Origin: Xanthomonas translucens pv. cerealis
GTDB taxonomy: Bacteria > Pseudomonadota > Gammaproteobacteria > Xanthomonadales > Xanthomonadaceae
Length of the DNA: 64,000 nucleotides
Reading direction: 5' to 3'
Assembly: GCF_006838285.1 (NCBI RefSeq)
Contig: NZ_CP038228.1
Location: forward strand, 1,488,001-1,552,000
The notes beneath the pieces were generated by a model. The model had not been told where the DNA came from. It saw only the letters and a list, made by a program, of their open reading frames with translations, and did no database searches. Below, in pieces: positions 36,634 to 45,534 of the stretch; the first letter of the stretch is position 1, and each line of letters starts with the position of its first letter. The translations under genes and the position numbers were made by a program.

Positions 36634-37974
36634 TTAATGCACGCAGGTATTGACCGCGTTCTGCGCCGAGGCGGTGATGCCGGCCAGATAGGCGAAGCCG
36701 TCCGGCAGCAGTGGGCGCGTGCTGGTGTTGTAGAAGATGTTGTACAGGTCCTTGACCGCCTGGATGTGTGCCGCGCTGCCATTGCCGTTTGTGAAGCCAG
36801 CGAGGTAGGTGATCGCGGCGATAGGATAGGCGTTGCTGATGGGGGCGGCCGGATTCATGAGACGCACGCAACTCTTTACTGCAGAGGTGCCGCTACCCGG
36901 CACGGTGTTGACGGTCGCGCCATCGAGCACGCGACCGGCCAGCAGGGTCGACGCCGTCAGGGTCACCGGGACCGAATTGCCACTGGAGTCCTTGCCGAAG
37001 TTCTTCGGATCGAAGTTGGCCACCGTTGCATATTTAGCGGCCTGCAGCAGCACTTCGCCGATGCCGGCGTAGCCCAGCGCGTTGGCGTTGGTGACGCGCA
37101 CCGCGGTCACCAGGCCGTTGTCGCCGTTGGCGCCGATCGCGCGAGAGCCGTATACGCTGCTGATGCTGCCCGGCAGCGCCAAGTTGAAACTGTGGTGCGG
37201 GGTGAAGACGAAACCTGACGGCACGTTGGGCGTGCCGTTGCAGGTGCGAGCCAGATAGCTGGTGAAGGCGAGGGTGGTGCCGCTGCCGTCGGCGCGGTAG
37301 ACAATTTTGATTGGACCAAAGGTGCCGCTGCCGGACACGCTGGCCCAGTCGCTGACCAGGCCGGAATAGATTTGACAGATCTGGGCGGCGGTCAGGTTGA
37401 AGTTGGTAGTCGGGGTGCTATGCGGCAGCGCGATCGCACCGGCCAGGGTCGGGACCTGGACGATGCCGACCCGGCTGGCCGCGTTGCCACCACTTAGGAA
37501 CGCGTTATAGTCGGCTGTGCTGTATGGCGCATCGGTGGCGATGAAGTCTGGGGCGGCAGCTGCGGCGCTGAGGCCCAGCGGCGGGACACTGAAGTCCCGG
37601 CAGGGCTGGTTGGCGGCGGGGTTGCCGGCCAGGACGTTTTTGCCGAAGGCGCTGCCGGTCTGGCAATACGAGACCTTGTTGGTGCTGGCGTTGCTATAAG
37701 CGAGGAACACCGAGTTGACGGTGACCGGGAAGGCGAATCCGATCAGATTGGTGCCGAGCGGCGCCGTGGTGTAACCGGCACCGGCGGTGTTGCCGGCATT
37801 GGTCGACAGGCGCGCGTTCGGAGTCACGCTGGCGTAGTCGTGGCCGACGTACGGTTCCGCCGGGAAGGTGGCGCCGCCGCCGTAGAGGTTCTCGGCCGCC
37901 ATGGCCGAGCCGTTGGATAGGGCCGCAATCGCAATGGCGATCGCGCTGATACGGGAAATATGAAGGTTGAGCAC
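36634..37974 (-). CDS. PstS-like exported phosphate-binding-type protein
   Basis: The 446-aa protein has a Sec signal peptide (MLNLHISRISAIAIAIAALS, cleavage near AMA-AE). The mature start ENLYGGGATFPAEPYVG is typical of PstS/DING-like substrate-binding proteins. Binding-cleft-like motifs include YRADGSGTTLAFTSYL. There are several cysteines, allowing disulphides. No pst transporter genes are adjacent, so it may be a secreted phosphate scavenger or an alkaline-phosphatase-L-like protein. It is monocistronic on the minus strand. Confidence 0.8.
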   Translation of the reverse strand: MLNLHISRISAIAIAIAALSNGSAMAAENLYGGGATFPAEPYVGHDYASVTPNARLSTNAGNTAGAGYTTAPLGTNLIGFAFPVTVNSVFLAYSNASTNKVSYCQTGSAFGKNVLAGNPAANQPCRDFSVPPLGLSAAAAAPDFIATDAPYSTADYNAFLSGGNAASRVGIVQVPTLAGAIALPHSTPTTNFNLTAAQICQIYSGLVSDWASVSGSGTFGPIKIVYRADGSGTTLAFTSYLARTCNGTPNVPSGFVFTPHHSFNLALPGSISSVYGSRAIGANGDNGLVTAVRVTNANALGYAGIGEVLLQAAKYATVANFDPKNFGKDSSGNSVPVTLTASTLLAGRVLDGATVNTVPGSGTSAVKSCVRLMNPAAPISNAYPIAAITYLAGFTNGNGSAAHIQAVKDLYNIFYNTSTRPLLPDGFAYLAGITASAQNAVNTCVH

Positions 37975-38716
37975 TTGCCTCTCTCCTTGGTGAGAAAACG
38001 ACGGAATGGATCCGGAAGAATTCCTTACCTATAGCGTGCTGGCGCCATTGACTGGCGCCGAGAGAGGTTGCGCCCAGCAGTTGATATTGCGGCGACATGC
38101 GGCTGTCTTTTTTCTTACCTGTGATGCGCAGTCTGAAATTAGGTATTTAGCGAATTTCGCTGACATATGGATGGATTGAAAACTAAAGAGAAAATCGATG
38201 GTTTCTTGTGGGTTGTCCAATGTCTACGAAATACGCCGTATGCCGCTCGCTGGGGAGCCGACGTTGAATGAGGTGCCGCGCGGATTCCGGCACTTACCCA
38301 AATTTGTCTACGAACGGATACGCATACTCGCGCCTGTTGGCGTGAGTTCCATGCGCCAAGGCAGTGTTCTCTTGATGATCTGGGATGCGGTGTTTTCTGA
38401 CACTGCAAAGGGCGCCTGGCTGATCGACCTTCCATGTCAACGATGGCAACCTGTCTTTGTTGTCCAGGCCACTTCACCCACCATGGTTGGGGGACGGGGG
38501 CCAGAACCTCCACTCAAGCGCCAACGACCAAAGGCCTCGCATGCGAGGCCTTTGCTTTTTGCGATCAGGGGCTCCCTGACCAGGCATGGGAAGGCCGCCG
38601 GCCGGAAGGCATCTGTCTATCCTCGTAGACGTTTTGAGTAGCCCAGGGTCTGACGCTTGCAGGCCCATCTGGTCAGCAGTAGCGTTTCGAGACGCTTTCT
38701 CGTCAAGGAACGAACG
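37975..38716. other. Intergenic region without a convincing gene
   Basis: The left part (37975-38160) is AT-rich and probably holds the promoter of the PstS-like gene. A plus-strand open frame at 38198-38641 lacks a ribosome site, runs through the terminator-like hairpin and looks non-coding. Confidence 0.45.
38530..38560 (+). terminator. Strong hairpin terminator of unknown transcript
   Basis: AAAGGCCTCGC-AT-GCGAGGCCTTT is a perfect 11-bp stem followed by GCTTTTT. No protein gene ends just upstream on the plus strand, so it could end a small RNA. Confidence 0.65.
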
Positions 38717-38965
38717 ATGAAAACCCTCTCCGGAGCATTGCTCGGATTGGCCGCGCTGGTTGCTGGCTTTTCTCCGATCGCCAAGGCGGCGGACCAGGTG
38801 ATGAACCCAGGCGATGTCATCGAGGGCATGGGAGAGCGCGTCCCTCCGGGCAATAGGAACGTCAGCCTGTCCTTGCTGTTCAAGGTCTATACCTTCGAAA
38901 AGTCGGGGCTGAAATTTGTTCAAATCAGTTCTCTGCGGGACGAGGTCATAACGGTGATAGAGTGA
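38717..38965 (+). CDS. Small exported protein (82 aa)
   Basis: ATG 38717 opens MKTLSGALLGLAALVAGFSP with cleavage expected after AKA, giving a mature part ADQVMNPGDVIEGMGERVPP. It is a small periplasmic or secreted protein with no cysteines. The frame reads DEVITVIE then stops; a second short frame (to about 39059) continues in coding style, so a frameshifted longer form is possible. Confidence 0.6.
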   Translation: MKTLSGALLGLAALVAGFSPIAKAADQVMNPGDVIEGMGERVPPGNRNVSLSLLFKVYTFEKSGLKFVQISSLRDEVITVIE

Positions 38966-39112
38966 CTCCCGCCGCCGAATCCCGTTTGCCGATCGGCTCG
39001 GCCGCGGCGCAACCACTGCTCTTGGTCAACGACGAAACCGCCAGCTTGCAGTCCGGGTAAGCAGCAATGCCGAGACGCTTGGACTTGTCGCTCCTGAATC
39101 GGTGACTGCCTT

Positions 39113-39478
39113 ATGTTCCAGCCCACAGCTTGGAAGCCCCGGTTGGACTGGGGCTTGGGGCGAAGCCGTGTTGTGCCGCCGTGCTATCAGCTCAAATCGC
39201 AGTTGCTCGGCAGCGCCCACGTCGAGTTCGGCAGCATGTTCTTCACCGTGGCCGAGGCCGTGTTCGTCATGCGCTCAGGTCCTGGGGCATCGCCTGATCC
39301 TTATGCCAATCGTGCTCAGATGCTAACGAGTGAGGCGCTAGCCGCGTCGCAAGAGCAACAATACCTGGCCGCTAGTCAAACTAGGGATATGCAGGAGCAG
39401 ACGCGTTTACAAGAACTTGCGCAAGCACGTGATCGCGGAATGGATGCCCAGCAAAAGAGCGGGATGACGATATCATGA
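39113..39478 (+). CDS. Hypothetical protein (121 aa), possible effector-tail remnant
   Basis: The ORF reads MFQPTAWKPRLDWGLGRSRV, then MFFTVAEAVFVMRSGPGASP and DPYANRAQMLTSEALAASQE, with a Gln-rich charged tail. The AVFVxxGPxxxPxxxRAxMxTxEA pattern and Gln-rich end weakly resemble the C-terminal XVIPCD secretion signal of Xanthomonas type IV effectors, but the rest of an effector is missing. It lies 58 bp before the patatin lipoprotein gene. Confidence 0.45.
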   Translation: MFQPTAWKPRLDWGLGRSRVVPPCYQLKSQLLGSAHVEFGSMFFTVAEAVFVMRSGPGASPDPYANRAQMLTSEALAASQEQQYLAASQTRDMQEQTRLQELAQARDRGMDAQQKSGMTIS

Positions 39479-39536
39479 GCGAATAGCATCGTCGCGGGTA
39501 GCCACACTTAAACGCTTAGCCTTTATGGAGACTGCT

Positions 39537-41012
39537 ATGGCTACTAAATGGAAAGCGATTATTCTTGCTACGTCAACTGTGTTAGTCGCTGGCTGCATGC
39601 ATATCTCACCGGCACCTAACAGGCGTGACAACTACAGCTTTACAACAGAGGAGAAACGCCTGAGGCAAGAATGGATGCAGGGCGGAAGTCCTGAACTTAG
39701 TCTTGTTATGTCAGGTGGTGGGATTCGCTCCAGCCTTTACAATTTTGGTGTCCTCAAGGCGCTCTACGACGACGGCATTCTTGAGCAGACAGATCTAATC
39801 TCTTCGGTGTCCGGCGGTAGCTATTTGAGTTACTGGATATATTCTGAGCAGGCAAAACATCCGAGTAGTAAGTTCGCTTCTTCCATATACGACAACTCCG
39901 TCTTTGGTAAGAGTCTTTGCGAATTTTCTGCTAAAGCCAACTTTGTTACCTGGCAAAGTATGCTCTTGCGGGGGATGGCCGGTAGAAGCTTGTATGAGAG
40001 TCGAATGGCCGGTGTTTTTGGAGAGGCAGACAATCCTCAGGCAAAATTCCCTGACCTTAGACCGTTAGTCGCCTCCGGCGCGGCGCCGTACCTTATTATG
40101 AACTCGACGATATACGGTCGGCGCTACAATAATCTTCCTTGGACGGACCGCTATTTTGAGATGACTCCTCTGCATCATGGAAGCATTGATGAGCCGCGCG
40201 CTTGGTCTGATGGCGAAAAGCTCTATTCCCGGCTCATCTATGGAGCACTCGCTTCAGGGGCGGCAATTAGCCCCCTTAAACGCTGGTTCCCGAGGCCGAA
40301 TGACGCGGATACGCCAGACGGTGGAGTTTACCTGTGGGATGGAGGTAAAACCGAGAATCTTGGCGCTGTCTCCGCATTGCTCAGAGGATCTAAGAGGCTT
40401 ATTATAATCGATGCGCAGTTTGATAGTCCCCATGAACCATACGGCGCCTATTACACGTTGCAGCGGCGCATGGCAAATCTGGGGGTGAGCGTGATGCTTG
40501 ATCGCGATCCAGAGCTCCAGAAGTACGGTGTCTATCCAGGCTATGCCCGTGGCCCAGGCTTGGATACGCGAATTGCTTACGTTAAGATGGAAAAGCCGTC
40601 ATTAGTAACGGATTTTATCAATAAGGCTAGTGAATCGGAAAGAGAAGTCGCAAAAGATGCGTTTGATCGTTTTGATAAGGCTCGCGGTAGCTTTAAGGGC
40701 GGAAGGTGGCAATGCGCCAAATTTTTAGTAGATGACAAAGATTACTTTGAGCAGTTAATGCGATTTAATCTTGGTGCGTACATTGAATGGGCGGATGGGA
40801 ATACGATTTATAGCAGGGCAATTAGAAAGGACTACCCCCTGATTGGCGGCGTCAGCACACATGCCTTTCCACGAACCACGACAATTGACCAGAGCTTTTA
40901 TGTTAATCAAGCGCTTGCCTATATTGCACTTGGTTATCTAACGGCTAAAAAGGGGATCCCCCGTGCTCTTAAGGCGGAGCCATTTCTGCAGTTGGATTCA
41001 AGTTCACATTGA
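39537..41012 (+). CDS. Patatin-like phospholipase lipoprotein
   Basis: ATG 39537 follows GGAGA. The N-terminus is a lipoprotein signal (WKAIILATSTVLVAGC, lipobox LVAGC), so the protein should be membrane-anchored. The patatin domain has the oxyanion motif SGGGIRSS, a nucleophile elbow SVSGGSYLS (Ser in a GxSxG-like turn) and the acidic DGGKTENLG loop that completes the Ser-Asp dyad. It is 491 aa. The gene is markedly AT-rich compared with its neighbours and uses A/T-ending codons, indicating recent acquisition. Lipid substrate and side of the membrane are unknown. Confidence 0.85.
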   Translation: MATKWKAIILATSTVLVAGCMHISPAPNRRDNYSFTTEEKRLRQEWMQGGSPELSLVMSGGGIRSSLYNFGVLKALYDDGILEQTDLISSVSGGSYLSYWIYSEQAKHPSSKFASSIYDNSVFGKSLCEFSAKANFVTWQSMLLRGMAGRSLYESRMAGVFGEADNPQAKFPDLRPLVASGAAPYLIMNSTIYGRRYNNLPWTDRYFEMTPLHHGSIDEPRAWSDGEKLYSRLIYGALASGAAISPLKRWFPRPNDADTPDGGVYLWDGGKTENLGAVSALLRGSKRLIIIDAQFDSPHEPYGAYYTLQRRMANLGVSVMLDRDPELQKYGVYPGYARGPGLDTRIAYVKMEKPSLVTDFINKASESEREVAKDAFDRFDKARGSFKGGRWQCAKFLVDDKDYFEQLMRFNLGAYIEWADGNTIYSRAIRKDYPLIGGVSTHAFPRTTTIDQSFYVNQALAYIALGYLTAKKGIPRALKAEPFLQLDSSSH

Positions 41013-41905
41013 TACACTATCCGATGCCATCGCATCTGAAGACTGGCTTTCCCTGAATGTCCTGACGCTTCTTTGAACACGACGTCTCCTTGCGCCCAAA
41101 GTCTGCAGGAGTCTTGCCAAATGGGCTGCGCTTCGATTGATGGCGCGCCAGGCGCGCCATGACGGGCAAGATTTTTAGATTCAAGCAGTGAGTTGAAGGT
41201 GAGCGCCATGGTCCCTTGCCAGGCGCAGGATCATATGTCGATTGAGGTAGAGATATACTGGGCTGCGGAACACGGTTAGGGATCGTTATCAGGGGTAGGA
41301 GAGGGCTCCTTCCGCCACCCAAAGCAGACATACACGCGCCCTCTGGACCGCATCTAGCGCGGGCTCAGCCGCCCGGTCCGGTTATTCGTCTGCTTGTTAG
41401 GAACTGGCTTGTATGCGGCAGATCGCCCATTAGCTCCTTCTGACTCTTCGGCGTCGCCACTCAAAGGTGTTTGCCGTGGAGGTCACGGCATGATGTCTAG
41501 CAATTCGTCGAAGCCAACGCCGCTTCGCTGCGCGTCTAGCTCAGGCATTGCGAATGACCGCTCATGCCCATATCTGTCGCCGCTGGGATCGCAGATGCAC
41601 GCAGGTCGATCGAATGGCCAGCGGTGCTACACCTCAGTGCGTTGCCCAGTGGAACACGCCTCACGGACACGCGTCGAGCTACAGAGCGCCGCCCACCGCC
41701 CAGCCGACGATGGCACCACAGCGGAGGCCGCGGCCGCCGAGCTCTACCGGGGCTAATCCCATCGCCGGAGCCAAATTGGGATCGGAACTATCGGGCCTGG
41801 CTCAACGCAATGGTGGCTTGGCTTTTGCCGTCCGTCTAGCCATGATCTAGTATCTTCCCTTCAACCGAAGTCATCTTCATCGCGGGATTCGAATGCACAT
41901 AGCTA
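41013..41905. other. Intergenic region with decayed sequence
   Basis: About 890 bp lie between the patatin gene and the IS. The minus strand at 41060-41190 reads ARLARHQSKRSPFGKTPADF in coding-like style, and the plus strand at 41590-41840 reads a Pro/Arg-rich frame, but neither has a start with a ribosome site or a recognisable family. It is probably relic DNA. Confidence 0.4.
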
Positions 41906-42762
41906 GAGCGTGTTATGAACTTTGGAGGATGGCGGCAGCGTTGCTGAGCATGAGGACCGTGAAGACGACGAAATGCAGGCCAGCCAGGGTTTCCGGCAAG
42001 CGCTCGTAGTCGCGTGCAAGCCGACGGAATCGATTGAACCAGCCAAAGCTACGTTCGACGACCCAGCGCCGAGGAAGCAACACGAACCCTTTCTTGGCTT
42101 CGGGAAGTTTCACCACGTGCAATTCGATTCCTTCTTCCTGAGCCGCTTGCGCCGGCTCCTGGCCGGTGTAGCCTTGATCCACGAATGCCACCGTTACGGT
42201 GTCACCTGTGACGTGTTGCACCTCCTGCGCCAGTGAGCGCACTTGAGCGCGCTCTTGTTCGTTGGCTGGCGTGACTTGCACTGCAAGCAAATGTCCGAGC
42301 GTGTCGACCGCCATGTGCACCTTGCTGCCTTTCTTCCGCTTATAGCCGTCGTAACCGGCGCGCGGGCCGCTCTCACAGGTGGATTGCAGTGTCCGCCCGT
42401 CCAGGATGATTGCGCTGGGTTGGCCTTGCTTCCCCTGGGCGACACGTAGGACGGAACGCAGATCGCTGACCATGGCTTCAAAGCAGCCCGCCTGCAGCCA
42501 GCGCTGCGTCTGCTGGTAAACCGCTTCCCATGGCGGGAAGTCGTTGGGTAGCAGGCGCCACGGCGCTCCAGCACGCGCCATCCAACGCAGCGCATTGAAC
42601 ATCGCCCGCAACGCGTACTTGCGCTGCGGAGCTTGCTCTGTCATCAGGCTCAGGTAAGGCGCCGCGAACGCCCACTCTTCGTCGGAAATATCGGTCGGAT
42701 ATGGGCGTTTGCTCTGCATCCATCTACGATAGCTGCATCCCCGAAAAGTTCATAACACGCTC
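41906..42762 (-). mobile_element. IS5-type insertion sequence, copy 1 (857 bp)
   Basis: Terminal inverted repeats GAGCGTGTTATGAACTTT are found at both ends, each flanked by CTAG, so the target duplication is TA (palindromic CTAG makes the exact edge ambiguous). One transposase gene fills it. It is inverted relative to copy 2 at 59154-60010, with the same length and only a few residue differences. Confidence 0.92.
41913..42719 (-). CDS. IS5-type DDE transposase, copy 1
   Basis: The 268-aa protein opens MQSKRPYPTDISDEEWAFAA, typical of IS4/IS5-class transposases. The DDE pattern is visible: IILDGRTLQST (Asp), VAFVDQGYTGQ (Asp) and RRWVVERSFGWFNRFRRLARDYE (Glu). The frame is intact, so the element should still be mobile. 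It differs from copy 2 at a handful of residues (for example SVLRV/SILRV, SFGWF/SFGWV). Confidence 0.93.
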   Translation of the reverse strand: MQSKRPYPTDISDEEWAFAAPYLSLMTEQAPQRKYALRAMFNALRWMARAGAPWRLLPNDFPPWEAVYQQTQRWLQAGCFEAMVSDLRSVLRVAQGKQGQPSAIILDGRTLQSTCESGPRAGYDGYKRKKGSKVHMAVDTLGHLLAVQVTPANEQERAQVRSLAQEVQHVTGDTVTVAFVDQGYTGQEPAQAAQEEGIELHVVKLPEAKKGFVLLPRRWVVERSFGWFNRFRRLARDYERLPETLAGLHFVVFTVLMLSNAAAILQSS

Positions 42763-42856
42763 TAGTCTGTCTACATACGCAAATTTCTACTACCGATCAC
42801 TGAGCGACGGAGTTATCCGCGCTCAAACCAGCTAGATCGACCTGGGTGCGACGGAA

Positions 42857-43297
42857 TTATCCGCGGTAGACATGATGCACAGCCAGAGCGACGGCACCAG
42901 CCACAACAGCCAGGCTGATTGCCAACTTCGCATAATGTATAGCATGGGTTTCGGTAAGCCCTTGAATTGCTGATGCTTTCGCGCTGTCCGGCAGGGCCGC
43001 CCCGATGAACAGCATTAGGCCCATCACTGTGGCCGCCAGCTTTTGCGCAATTCTTTTCCAGGCTGCTTTTTCGGCCTCGGAATTGCTGCGTTCTGCCATC
43101 ACTAATGCCGACCACGTTTCCGGGCTATCGCCTATTTCCATTGCCATCTTTTCGATGTACTGGATTTCGGCATTTTTCCCTTGTTTCCAGCTGGAAATTG
43201 TCGCCCTGGTTACGCCAAGAGCGATTCCGCCTGCATTGTCACTCTGGATCTTTTTCACGTGTTTCCAGCGGCAGAAGAGGTCGTAGCTCTGGCTCAT
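42857..43297 (-). CDS. Phage HTH regulator with attachment core in its 3' end
   Basis: From ATG 43297 the 146-aa protein opens MSQSYDLFCRWKHVKKIQSD. It has an HTH (NAGGIALGVTRATISSWKQG) and a C-terminal hydrophobic half (KLAATVMGLMLFIGAALP). The att core encodes IHYAK near residue 123. Left of it the frame continues into chromosomal DNA to give LAISLAVVAGAVALAVHHVY. In the circular phage the same frame would instead read into YALRAARVRARWIWMWIKSC and stop at 50509, overlapping the next minus gene by ATGA. It is likely the phage repressor or replication regulator, divergent from the phage operon. Confidence 0.8.
   Translation of the reverse strand: MSQSYDLFCRWKHVKKIQSDNAGGIALGVTRATISSWKQGKNAEIQYIEKMAMEIGDSPETWSALVMAERSNSEAEKAAWKRIAQKLAATVMGLMLFIGAALPDSAKASAIQGLTETHAIHYAKLAISLAVVAGAVALAVHHVYRG
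42927..42941. other. Left attachment core (att, dif-type)
   Basis: TTCGCATAATGTATA, preceded by AC, gives a XerC-arm-like ACTTCGCATAA. The other arm (GCATGGGTTT) is not dif-like, as expected for the phage half of a hybrid site. The core lies inside the regulator gene 42857-43297. Confidence 0.8.
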
Positions 43298-43433
43298 GTA
43301 AGCACCCTGTTGACACAGTGTCAGCACCCAGCATACATTCCCTCCCAGATGTCAGCACACTCCTGACATCGCCCGCCGACCGGTCCCCCTGTCCGGCGGC
43401 GGGTTCTCAGGGAGCAGGGGAAGGGGCTACGTC

Positions 43434-43640
43434 ATGAACATCGAACAGCACGCCGCGATTCAACCGCGGATCGTGGAATTGCAGCGCGCCGCATTGGAGT
43501 TCGCCGAGTTGGGCGAGTCGAAGGTTTCGCGTCTGATCCTGGCGGCATGCTTCGCCGCGCAGAAGTTGAAGCCGGTCAAGGTGGTGGCGGTCGATCCCGC
43601 TGCCGATGCTTCGAAGCCGGCGAAGGGGAAGGGCGCTTAA
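43434..43640 (+). CDS. Small phage protein (68 aa)
   Basis: The ORF opens MNIEQHAAIQPRIVELQRAA and ends in a Lys/Pro/Ala-rich tail (DPAADASKPAKGKGA). It is the first gene of the phage rightward operon, divergent from the regulator. Its stop codon lies in the loop of a terminator-like hairpin. The function is unknown. Confidence 0.65.
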   Translation: MNIEQHAAIQPRIVELQRAALEFAELGESKVSRLILAACFAAQKLKPVKVVAVDPAADASKPAKGKGA

Positions 43641-43654
43641 CGCGCCCTTTTTTT
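43629..43654 (+). terminator. Terminator within the early phage operon
   Basis: AAGGGCGC-TTAAC-GCGCCCTT is followed by TTTTT. It overlaps the stop of the first small gene and would attenuate transcription into the replication genes. Confidence 0.8.
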
Positions 43655-43671
43655 CGTGATGAGTCACGTAA
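43652..43671. promoter_or_regulatory. Phage palindrome over a start codon
   Basis: TTTCGTGATGAGTCACGTAA contains the ATG of the 43659 gene within CGTGATGAGTCACG. It lies directly after the early terminator, where it could control expression of the replication genes. Confidence 0.55.
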
Positions 43672-43934
43672 TCATGTGGTGCTGTTTGGCGTCCGCGGTT
43701 GCCGTCGTTTCTCTCGGCGTCGCTCGGTTGTTCGCATGGAGGTCGGCGCAACAGCTGCGCCGCCTCGATGCCGACTACCGCGCTTTCGCCATGGTCGAAC
43801 ACGCCAAGCGCGAGGTCGCTGCTCGCGCCCACAGCCCGTTCGCGTATGCCCGCGACGCTGATGGCTATCTCGATATCGATGCCCTTGCCCCCTGCGATCA
43901 GCACGCGTTCTACGGCGATGAGGCCTATCTGTGA
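43659..43934 (+). CDS. Small phage membrane protein (91 aa)
   Basis: The ORF starts at ATG 43659, inside the palindrome CGTGATGAGTCACG. The N-terminal hydrophobic segment (VIMWCCLASAVAVVSLGVAR) is followed by RLDADYRAFAMVEHAKREV, a stretch closely repeated in the next protein, and an acidic tail. It overlaps the next gene by 4 bp. Start-site control by a protein binding the palindrome is plausible. Confidence 0.6.
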   Translation: MSHVIMWCCLASAVAVVSLGVARLFAWRSAQQLRRLDADYRAFAMVEHAKREVAARAHSPFAYARDADGYLDIDALAPCDQHAFYGDEAYL

Positions 43935-44149
43935 TCCCGCTTCTCGCCCTTTGCCTACCCTTTTCACCGGCGCAGCTGCGCAATCGGCCGGAGCATCCGG
44001 TTGGCCCGAGCAGTAACACGGGCCAACTCGATGCCGACTACCGCGCGTTCGCCATGATCGCTCAGGCCAAGCGCCAGGTGCGCCGCGACGCCGAATTGGA
44101 ACGTGCTGTGTGCGCCCTGGAAGTGCAGTGGGGCGTTCGCCGTGGCTGA
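43931..44149 (+). CDS. Small phage protein (72 aa), paralogous motif
   Basis: The GTG-started frame reads MIPLLALCLPFSPAQLRNRP and then LDADYRAFAMIAQAKRQVRR, repeating the LDADYRAFAM motif of the previous protein. The two probably arose by partial duplication. It overlaps the replication gene by 8 bp. The function is unknown. Confidence 0.5.
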   Translation: MIPLLALCLPFSPAQLRNRPEHPVGPSSNTGQLDADYRAFAMIAQAKRQVRRDAELERAVCALEVQWGVRRG

Positions 44150-45233
44150 CGGGTCCGCGGTGCCGGCAGGACTCCCCTCGTCTAACAGGGGAGTCAGTCA
44201 ATTCAGGAATGCCGACGGAACCCTAACGGTCGGCATCGACTGGTTTTCCGCCTCTGTGGATCTGTTCGCGGTCCTCCGCGATATCGGGTTCTTGGAGCGC
44301 GATGCGGCCGATGAGGTCCGCGCCTGGATCGATGCCAGCTCAGAGAATGCCCGCATTGCTGCGTTGCAGGTCTTCTGCTGGTTCTTCGCAGGCCTGGGCC
44401 TGGAACTGGATCAGGAGGCCAGGGCAGGGCAGTTCTATCTCTGGCGCGTGCGTGTGCTGGATGCCGATGGCAAGCATGTTGGCCTGGTCGAGCTTGGCGG
44501 CGAAAACTGCCGGCGTTCTGATGGCACCTACACGTCTCGCATCGAGTTGACCGGTGTCGGGTGCAAGACACTGAGCGCAGCGCGCTGCGGCCATGCGCAG
44601 CGGTGGCTGGAGCTTCGAGCGAAGCTCGAAAGCTGCGCAGGACGGCTAACCCGTGTGGACGTGGCTGCGGATGATCTGCTCGGCCACTACCCGCTCAAGC
44701 TCGCTCAACAGTGGTACGCGGATGGTGAGTTCGACCGTCGTGGCCAGCACCCGAAAGCGCAGTTGGTGGACGACTACGACAGTGGTGACGGCAAGACGCT
44801 GTATGTCGGCGGCAAGAAGTCGGAGCAGCAGCTACGGGTGTACGAGAAGGGCAGGGAACAGGGCGATCCCGCCAGCGAGTGGGTGCGCTACGAAGCGCAA
44901 TTCCGGGCCTCCAACCGCAAGGAACTGCCGCTCGATCTGCTGCGTGATCCTGCGGGCTATCTGCTCGGCGCGTACCCCGTGCTGCGGTTCCTCCACTGCG
45001 TGGCGTCGCAGATCGATATCACGAAAGCGGCAGTCGAAGCGACGTGGAAAAGCGCCCGTCGTCACCTCAAGCGCCAGTACGGCGCAACGCTCAATTTCAT
45101 TGCGCGGCAGTGCAAGACGCCTGAGGCGCTGCACGCCGTGATTCATACCTGCACGTCGAACAAGCTGCCGGCGTGGGCAACAGGTCAAGCAGCGGAACTA
45201 TGGCCCGAAATCGCGGGCATCAACCGGAGTTAG
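44142..45233 (+). CDS. Phage replication initiation protein (RstA/gpII-like)
   Basis: GTG 44142 gives 363 aa, opening MADGSAVPAGLPSSNRGVSQ. The core DGTLTVGIDWFSASVDLF, RLTRVDVAADDLLG and the C-terminal KSARRHLKRQYGATLNFIAR are typical of the rolling-circle replication proteins of Xanthomonas and Vibrio inoviruses. The enzyme nicks the plus origin and starts replication. An upstream in-frame start at 44103 is less likely. Confidence 0.88.
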   Translation: MADGSAVPAGLPSSNRGVSQFRNADGTLTVGIDWFSASVDLFAVLRDIGFLERDAADEVRAWIDASSENARIAALQVFCWFFAGLGLELDQEARAGQFYLWRVRVLDADGKHVGLVELGGENCRRSDGTYTSRIELTGVGCKTLSAARCGHAQRWLELRAKLESCAGRLTRVDVAADDLLGHYPLKLAQQWYADGEFDRRGQHPKAQLVDDYDSGDGKTLYVGGKKSEQQLRVYEKGREQGDPASEWVRYEAQFRASNRKELPLDLLRDPAGYLLGAYPVLRFLHCVASQIDITKAAVEATWKSARRHLKRQYGATLNFIARQCKTPEALHAVIHTCTSNKLPAWATGQAAELWPEIAGINRS

Positions 45234-45237
45234 AGCA

Positions 45238-45531
45238 ATGAGCGCAATCAAAGTCACCGTACTGAATGCCGAAGTCATCGAGCGTAAGGGCAGTTTCAAG
45301 GACGACAGCGGTCAGCAACGCGAGTTCACCACGCGCAAGCAGAAAGCCAAGATTGAGATGGCCGGCTTCGCGTACCCGTTCGATGTGCGCCTGGAAGACG
45401 GCCAGGCCGGCTATTCAGCCGGCGAGTATGAGTTGGACGTGGAATCCATGGGCCAGGTCAACAAGGGCGTGTTGAGCCTGGATAAGTTCACCAAGCTCCG
45501 CGGTAAGAACGTCGCACGCGCGGCGGCTTAA
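45238..45531 (+). CDS. Phage ssDNA-binding protein (gpV-like)
   Basis: The 97-aa protein opens MSAIKVTVLNAEVIERKGSF and is small, beta-rich and basic in the middle (REFTTRKQKAKIEM). It has the usual size and place, right after the replication gene. It coats the single-stranded phage DNA before assembly. A GGAG precedes the ATG. Confidence 0.85.
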   Translation: MSAIKVTVLNAEVIERKGSFKDDSGQQREFTTRKQKAKIEMAGFAYPFDVRLEDGQAGYSAGEYELDVESMGQVNKGVLSLDKFTKLRGKNVARAAA

Positions 45532-45534
45532 CCC

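Noticed and set aside
38198-38641. 147-aa plus-strand open frame
   Set aside because: No ribosome site, runs through a perfect terminator hairpin, and the sequence is not protein-like.
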